From positions 62,001 to 126,000 of the forward strand of contig NZ_VZPP01000017.1 of NCBI RefSeq assembly GCF_008801475.1: a DNA stretch of 64,000 bases, in the 5' to 3' direction. Made by a program: the position numbers and the translations under genes. Every line of letters starts with the position of its first letter. The stretch's first letter is position 1. This stretch comes from Pseudomonas moorei. GTDB taxonomy: Bacteria > Pseudomonadota > Gammaproteobacteria > Pseudomonadales > Pseudomonadaceae. Below, one piece after another: positions 60,469 to 64,000 of the stretch. The notes beneath the pieces are model-generated. The model saw only the letters and a program-made list of their open reading frames with translations, was not told the origin of the DNA and did not search any database.

Positions 60469-61326
60469 CTAAAGAACGACCGTACGATTGGCGTTGAGGA
60501 ACACCCGTCGCTCAATGTGATAACCAACGGCCCTCGCCAGGGTCAGGCCTTCGATATCCCGTCCCTTGGCGATCAGATCTTCCGGGTAATGACTGTGATC
60601 CACCACCTCGACGCCCTGGGCGATTATTGGCCCTTCGTCGAGGTCGTTGTTGATGTAGTGCGCGGTCGCGCCGACCAGTTTCACGCCTTTGTTGTAGGCC
60701 TGGTGGTATGGCTTGGCGCCCTTGAAACCCGGCAGCAGCGAGTGATGAATGTTGATCGCCTTGCCGTCGAGTTTGCGGCACAGCTCCGGCGACAACACTT
60801 GCATGTAGCGGGCAAGGATCACCAGTTCGGCGCCGGACTCTTCGATCACCTGCCAGACCTGACGCTCCTGGGACGGCTTGTCGTTCGGGTCCAGCGGGAA
60901 GTGGTAATACGGAATCTGATGCCAGTCGGCCAAAGGCTTGAGGTCCGGGTGGTTCGACACCACGGCAACCACGTCCATCGACAACTGGCCGATGCGCTGG
61001 CGGTAGAGCAAATCGTTGAGGCAGTGATCGGCCTTGGACACCATGATCACCACTTTCGGCCGGTAGTGCGGCGGGGTCAGCTCGAAGGCCATGCCGAAGG
61101 CTTCACCGCGCGCCTGCAAGCCCGCGCGGAAAGACTGCTCGTCGAAACCGTCGGGCTGACGGAATTCCACGCGAATGAAGAAACGGCCCGAAAGCCGGTC
61201 ATCGAAGGAATGGTGTTCGGTGACGTAGCAGCCCTGCTCGAACAGAAAGCGCGTCACCGCGTCCACCGTGCCGAGGACGCTGGGGCAGTCAGCGGTCAGA
61301 ATCCATGTGTCTGGGGCGCGGCTCAT
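60469..61326 (-). CDS. purU: formyltetrahydrofolate deformylase
   Basis: 285-residue enzyme that hydrolyses 10-formyl-THF to formate and THF. An N-terminal ACT domain (about 5-85, TWILTADCPSVLGTVDAVTR) is followed by a formyltransferase-like domain with the catalytic set in NIHHSLLPGFKG and GATAHYINNDLDEGPII. In sarcosine-catabolic clusters it recycles folate loaded by SoxA. The frame extends 40 codons upstream through a REPIN; ATG 61,326 (MSRAPDTWIL) fits the family. Confidence 0.94.
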   Translation of the reverse strand: MSRAPDTWILTADCPSVLGTVDAVTRFLFEQGCYVTEHHSFDDRLSGRFFIRVEFRQPDGFDEQSFRAGLQARGEAFGMAFELTPPHYRPKVVIMVSKADHCLNDLLYRQRIGQLSMDVVAVVSNHPDLKPLADWHQIPYYHFPLDPNDKPSQERQVWQVIEESGAELVILARYMQVLSPELCRKLDGKAINIHHSLLPGFKGAKPYHQAYNKGVKLVGATAHYINNDLDEGPIIAQGVEVVDHSHYPEDLIAKGRDIEGLTLARAVGYHIERRVFLNANRTVVL

Positions 61327-61367
61327 AGTGCGGTGACTCCTGAGACATCGATAAGCGAAACGGCTTG

Positions 61368-61470
61368 CTGTAGGAGCGAGCCTGCTCGCGATGGACGTTA
61401 ACGATGACGCGTTCTCACTGATACGACGCGCCGCTCTCAAGTCCATCGCAGCAAGCTCGCTCCTGCAAGG
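61368..61470. repeat. REPIN between soxG and purU
   Basis: CTGTAGGAGCGAGCCTGCTC and the inverse GCAGCAAGCTCGCTCCTGCA (degenerate) lie 103 bp apart, splitting purU from soxG. Confidence 0.8.
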
Positions 61471-61480
61471 TCGGTTGTGG

Positions 61481-62113
61481 TCAGGCCTGAACGCTCAGGC
61501 CATATTCCGCAGCTGCATCCTGCAACCACAACCACCAGTAATCCGAGAAACTGCGACGAATCAGCAGTTCCCAGGTGTCTTCGGCGGTGTGACGGATCAC
61601 CAGTTGCGACTTGGCGAACACCGTGCCAACCGCCTTGCCCACCGGGAAGTTGTTGGGGTGCACGTCGTAGCTGGTGGACTTCATCAGCACCTGGCGCACA
61701 TTCGGGCCGCTCAGTTCGAGGATCTGCTGCCCGCCGCTGACGTTGACGATCTGGATGTGCAGCTTGCCCAGCGCTTCACGCAGTTTTTTCTCGGCGGCGA
61801 ACTCTTCACCGGTCGGCACGATCAGCAGCCATTCATCCGGCCCCATCCATTGCAGGCTGGTTTCGCCTTTGACGATAACGGTCAGCGCGCCCGGCAGTTC
61901 GATGCCCAGGGCCTTGTGCACGCCGGCAGCGAACGCCGCGTCATGGCCATCGCCACGGATGGTCAGGTGACCGAGGAGTTTTTTCTCACGCACGGTCACG
62001 CCGGCGTTCTTGCGACCCTTGCCCACCAGGCTGGCGAGGTCGGCATGATGCAGCGACGACTCGGCCTTGGCCCCGGAGGTTGGGCGTTGTTGGTAAACAT
62101 TGGCTGCGGTCAT
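61481..62113 (-). CDS. soxG: sarcosine oxidase gamma subunit
   Basis: 210-residue small subunit of heterotetrameric sarcosine oxidase (TSOX). It contains the folded GcvT-like core with LTIRGDGHDAAFAAGVHKAL, MGPDEWLLIVP, VSGGQQILELSGPNVRQVLM and the C-terminal RRSFSDYWWLWLQDAAAEYG. Gamma stabilises the complex near the heterodimer interface. ATG 62,113 starts MTAANVYQQRP; an upstream frame lies in a REPIN. It follows soxA in the usual soxBDAG order. Confidence 0.94.
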   Translation of the reverse strand: MTAANVYQQRPTSGAKAESSLHHADLASLVGKGRKNAGVTVREKKLLGHLTIRGDGHDAAFAAGVHKALGIELPGALTVIVKGETSLQWMGPDEWLLIVPTGEEFAAEKKLREALGKLHIQIVNVSGGQQILELSGPNVRQVLMKSTSYDVHPNNFPVGKAVGTVFAKSQLVIRHTAEDTWELLIRRSFSDYWWLWLQDAAAEYGLSVQA

Positions 62114-62170
62114 AAAGCACCTTTTCCTGAATTCTGTTGGTTCCGGCCCATGTGGTGGCAGGTCTACCGC

Positions 62171-62236
62171 TATCGCGAGCAGGCTCGCTCCCACATTTGA
62201 CCGGGTTCCCCTGTGGGAGCGAGCCTGCTCGCGATA
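62171..62236. repeat. REPIN between soxA and soxG
   Basis: TATCGCGAGCAGGCTCGCTC and its perfect inverse (ending GAGCCTGCTCGCGATA) bound a 66-bp element inside the sox operon. Confidence 0.87.
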
Positions 62237-62269
62237 GCGGCGGCACAGTCACCACAGGGCCCGAGGCCG

Positions 62270-64000
62270 TCAAACGTTCTGGCGTTCGCCTTTCGGATCG
62301 AAGAACACCGAAGAAACGATCTCCGCTTCGATCACGCTACCGTCCGCCAGTGGCGCAAACACACGCTCGCCCATGCGGTTCAGGCCGCCCTTGACCACGC
62401 CCATGGCAAACGAATAGCCCAGGGAGTTGTGCGCGTAGCTGGAGGTCACGTGACCGACCATGGTCATCGGGATCGCCTGCTTGGTGTTGAACACCAGTTG
62501 CGCACCCTCCGGCAGCCATTTGGTCGGATCGATCGGTTTCAGGCCAACCAGCTGTTTGCGTTGATCACGCACGCAGTCTTCGCGGTTCATGCCACGCCAG
62601 CCGATCCACGAGAACGGTTTGGTGCGACCCACGCACCAGCCCATGTTCAGGTCGTCCGGAGTCATCGAGCCGTCGGTGTCCTGACCGACGATGATGAAGC
62701 CCTTCTCGGCCCGCAGCACGTGCATGGTTTCGGTGCCATAGGGCGTCAGGTTGTACTTCTTGCCGGCATCGACAATCTTCTCCAGCACACCCATCGCATA
62801 GTCGGCCTGCACGTTGACTTCATACGACAGCTCACCGGTAAACGAAATCCGGAACACCCGCGCCGGCACGCCACCGACCAGACCTTCTTTCCAGGTCATG
62901 AACGGGAAGGCTTCGTTGCTCAGGTCGATGTCGGTGACTTCGCTGAGCAGCTTGCGGCTGTTCGGCCCGGACAGGGTCATGGTCGCCCAGTGGTCGGTCA
63001 CGGACGTGAAGTACACCTTCAGGTCTGGCCATTCGGTCTGTTGGTAGATCTCCAGCCATTGCAGCACGCGTGCGGCGCCGCCCGTGGTGGTGGTCATGAC
63101 GAAATGGTTGTCGGCCAGGCAGGCGGTCACGCCGTCGTCGAACACCATGCCGTCTTCTTTGCACATCAGGCCATAACGCGCCTTGCCCACATCGAGCTTG
63201 GTCCAGGCGTTGGTGTAGATGCGGTTGAGGAACTCACGCGCATCCGGGCCCTGGATGTCGATCTTGCCCAGGGTCGACGCGTCCAGCAGGCCGACGCTGT
63301 CGCGCACGGCTTTGCATTCACGCTTGACCGCGGCATGCATGTCTTCACCGGATTTCGGGAAGTACCAGGGACGTTTCCACTGACCGACGTCTTCGAACTC
63401 GGCGCCGTTTTTCAGGTGCCAGTGATGCAGTGCGGTGAAACGCACCGGCTCGAAGATGTGCCCACAGTGACGACCGGCCACGGCGCCGAATGTCACCGGC
63501 GTGTAGTTCGGGCGGAACATGGTGGTGCCCATCTGCGGGATGGTCACGTTCAGCGAACGGGCGGCAATCGCCAGGCCGTTGACGTTACCGAGCTTGCCCT
63601 GGTCGGTGCCGAAGCCCAGCGCGGTGTAGCGCTTGACGTGCTCGACCGACTCGAAGCCCTCGCGGGTCGCCAGTTCGATGGCGGCGGCGGTGACGTCGTT
63701 CTGCAGGTCGACGAATTGCTTCGGCGCCCGTGCGGTGTTCTTTTCATGGGGCACCTGGAACAGCGCCAGGGTCGGCTCTTCCAGACGGGTCAGGGCCTTG
63801 GGCAGCGTCGCTTCGACCGGGCCGAAACCGGCTTCGCTGGCCGCGCGCACGCCGCCTTCAAAACCGTCCGCCAGGGAATCGCCCAGGCCATAGACGCCGT
63901 TGATGCCACCGACGCACACGCGTTTCTGCGGTGCTTCACCCGGTACGAAACCGAGGATGTCTTCACGCCAGATCGGCTTGCCGCCCAGGTGCGAAGCCAG
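62270..64000 (-). CDS. soxA: sarcosine oxidase alpha subunit, partial (5' end outside the window)
   Basis: C-terminal 576 residues of the roughly 1,000-residue alpha subunit; the frame is open to the right edge. The visible part begins LASHLGGKPIWREDILGFVP and includes the FAD/NAD-linked segment RVCVGGINGVYGLGDSLADG and the GcvT-like folate-binding domains (VGLLDASTLGKIDIQGPDAR, SGPNSRKLLSEVTDID, RAEKGFIIVGQDTDGSMTPD). SoxA carries NAD and channels the methylene group to tetrahydrofolate. The N-terminal NAD domain is missing only because the window ends. Confidence 0.95.
   Translation of the reverse strand: MASHLGGKPIWREDILGFVPGEAPQKRVCVGGINGVYGLGDSLADGFEGGVRAASEAGFGPVEATLPKALTRLEEPTLALFQVPHEKNTARAPKQFVDLQNDVTAAAIELATREGFESVEHVKRYTALGFGTDQGKLGNVNGLAIAARSLNVTIPQMGTTMFRPNYTPVTFGAVAGRHCGHIFEPVRFTALHHWHLKNGAEFEDVGQWKRPWYFPKSGEDMHAAVKRECKAVRDSVGLLDASTLGKIDIQGPDAREFLNRIYTNAWTKLDVGKARYGLMCKEDGMVFDDGVTACLADNHFVMTTTTGGAARVLQWLEIYQQTEWPDLKVYFTSVTDHWATMTLSGPNSRKLLSEVTDIDLSNEAFPFMTWKEGLVGGVPARVFRISFTGELSYEVNVQADYAMGVLEKIVDAGKKYNLTPYGTETMHVLRAEKGFIIVGQDTDGSMTPDDLNMGWCVGRTKPFSWIGWRGMNREDCVRDQRKQLVGLKPIDPTKWLPEGAQLVFNTKQAIPMTMVGHVTSSYAHNSLGYSFAMGVVKGGLNRMGERVFAPLADGSVIEAEIVSSVFFDPKGERQNV

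Noticed and set aside
1..64000. tRNA genes, CRISPR arrays, insertion sequences and prophage
   Set aside because: No cloverleaf-like sequence, evenly spaced repeat array, transposase or phage structural gene was seen; the only repeats are REP-type palindromes.

Overview
The window is chromosomal DNA from a fluorescent Pseudomonas (P. fluorescens group). The evidence is high GC with strong codon bias, the complete Pseudomonas-type pqq cluster next to davBA, the bioBFHCD order, a FecI/FecR/TonB-receptor module and many classic Pseudomonas REP/REPIN palindromes. I see no tRNA, rRNA, CRISPR array, insertion sequence or prophage.

Layout. 0.1-13.3 kb: lysine monooxygenase pathway genes davB-davA, then pqqF-A-B-C-D-E and an S9 peptidase (PQQ cofactor synthesis), a small YqaE/Pmp3 membrane protein, a class III aminotransferase and a divergent LysR regulator. 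13.5-25.8 kb: three large FadE-type acyl-CoA dehydrogenase paralogues on the minus strand. Between the second and third sits a separate block made of a diguanylate cyclase, a di-haem MauG/CcpA-like peroxidase and a divergent secreted protein of unknown function, the last two separated by an unusual AT-rich 1.1-kb spacer. 26-31 kb: a mini flagellar-rod-like protein and the biotin operon bioB-F-H-C-D. 31-41 kb: comF, modE, a Tat-exported PhoX phosphatase, srkA, rarD, gcvR, glcB and a lone response regulator. 41-44 kb: a cNMP/CBS/DUF294 protein with an overlapping DEDDh exonuclease. 44-49.6 kb: an iron cell-surface-signalling locus (ECF sigma, FecR, TonB receptor with STN domain, PepSY protein and a small membrane protein). 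49.9-56.5 kb: an ExuT-like MFS transporter, a GST, a retropepsin-like protease, an acyltransferase, a DUF2780 protein, a fasciclin protein and an ECF sigma/anti-sigma pair. 56.6-59 kb: two tandem short RHS toxin-like genes. 59-64 kb: fdhA, purU, soxG and the C-terminal part of soxA, which form one-carbon/sarcosine catabolism; soxA runs off the right edge.

Most interesting observations. (1) The two RHS genes are separated by a decayed copy of the 3' end of fdhA, which records a tandem duplication that carried the flanking gene end along; their cores match and their C-terminal tips are unrelated, and the first tip looks RelE/ParE-like. (2) A BirA-type operator sits inside the first codons of comF and contains a good -35 for the divergent bioB. 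(3) Tandem PsrA-type palindromes precede only one of the three fadE paralogues. (4) The di-haem peroxidase and a Gly-rich-linker secreted protein form a divergent pair around AT-rich DNA with a near-consensus sigma-54 promoter and repeated GGT-N3-A(T/A)TCCCC-like motifs. (5) A second small ORF with a strong Shine-Dalgarno overlaps pqqA out of frame. (6) The ECF sigma gene at 55.3 kb may start at an ATT codon. (7) A 98-residue protein resembles the fused terminal helices of flagellar rod/hook proteins.
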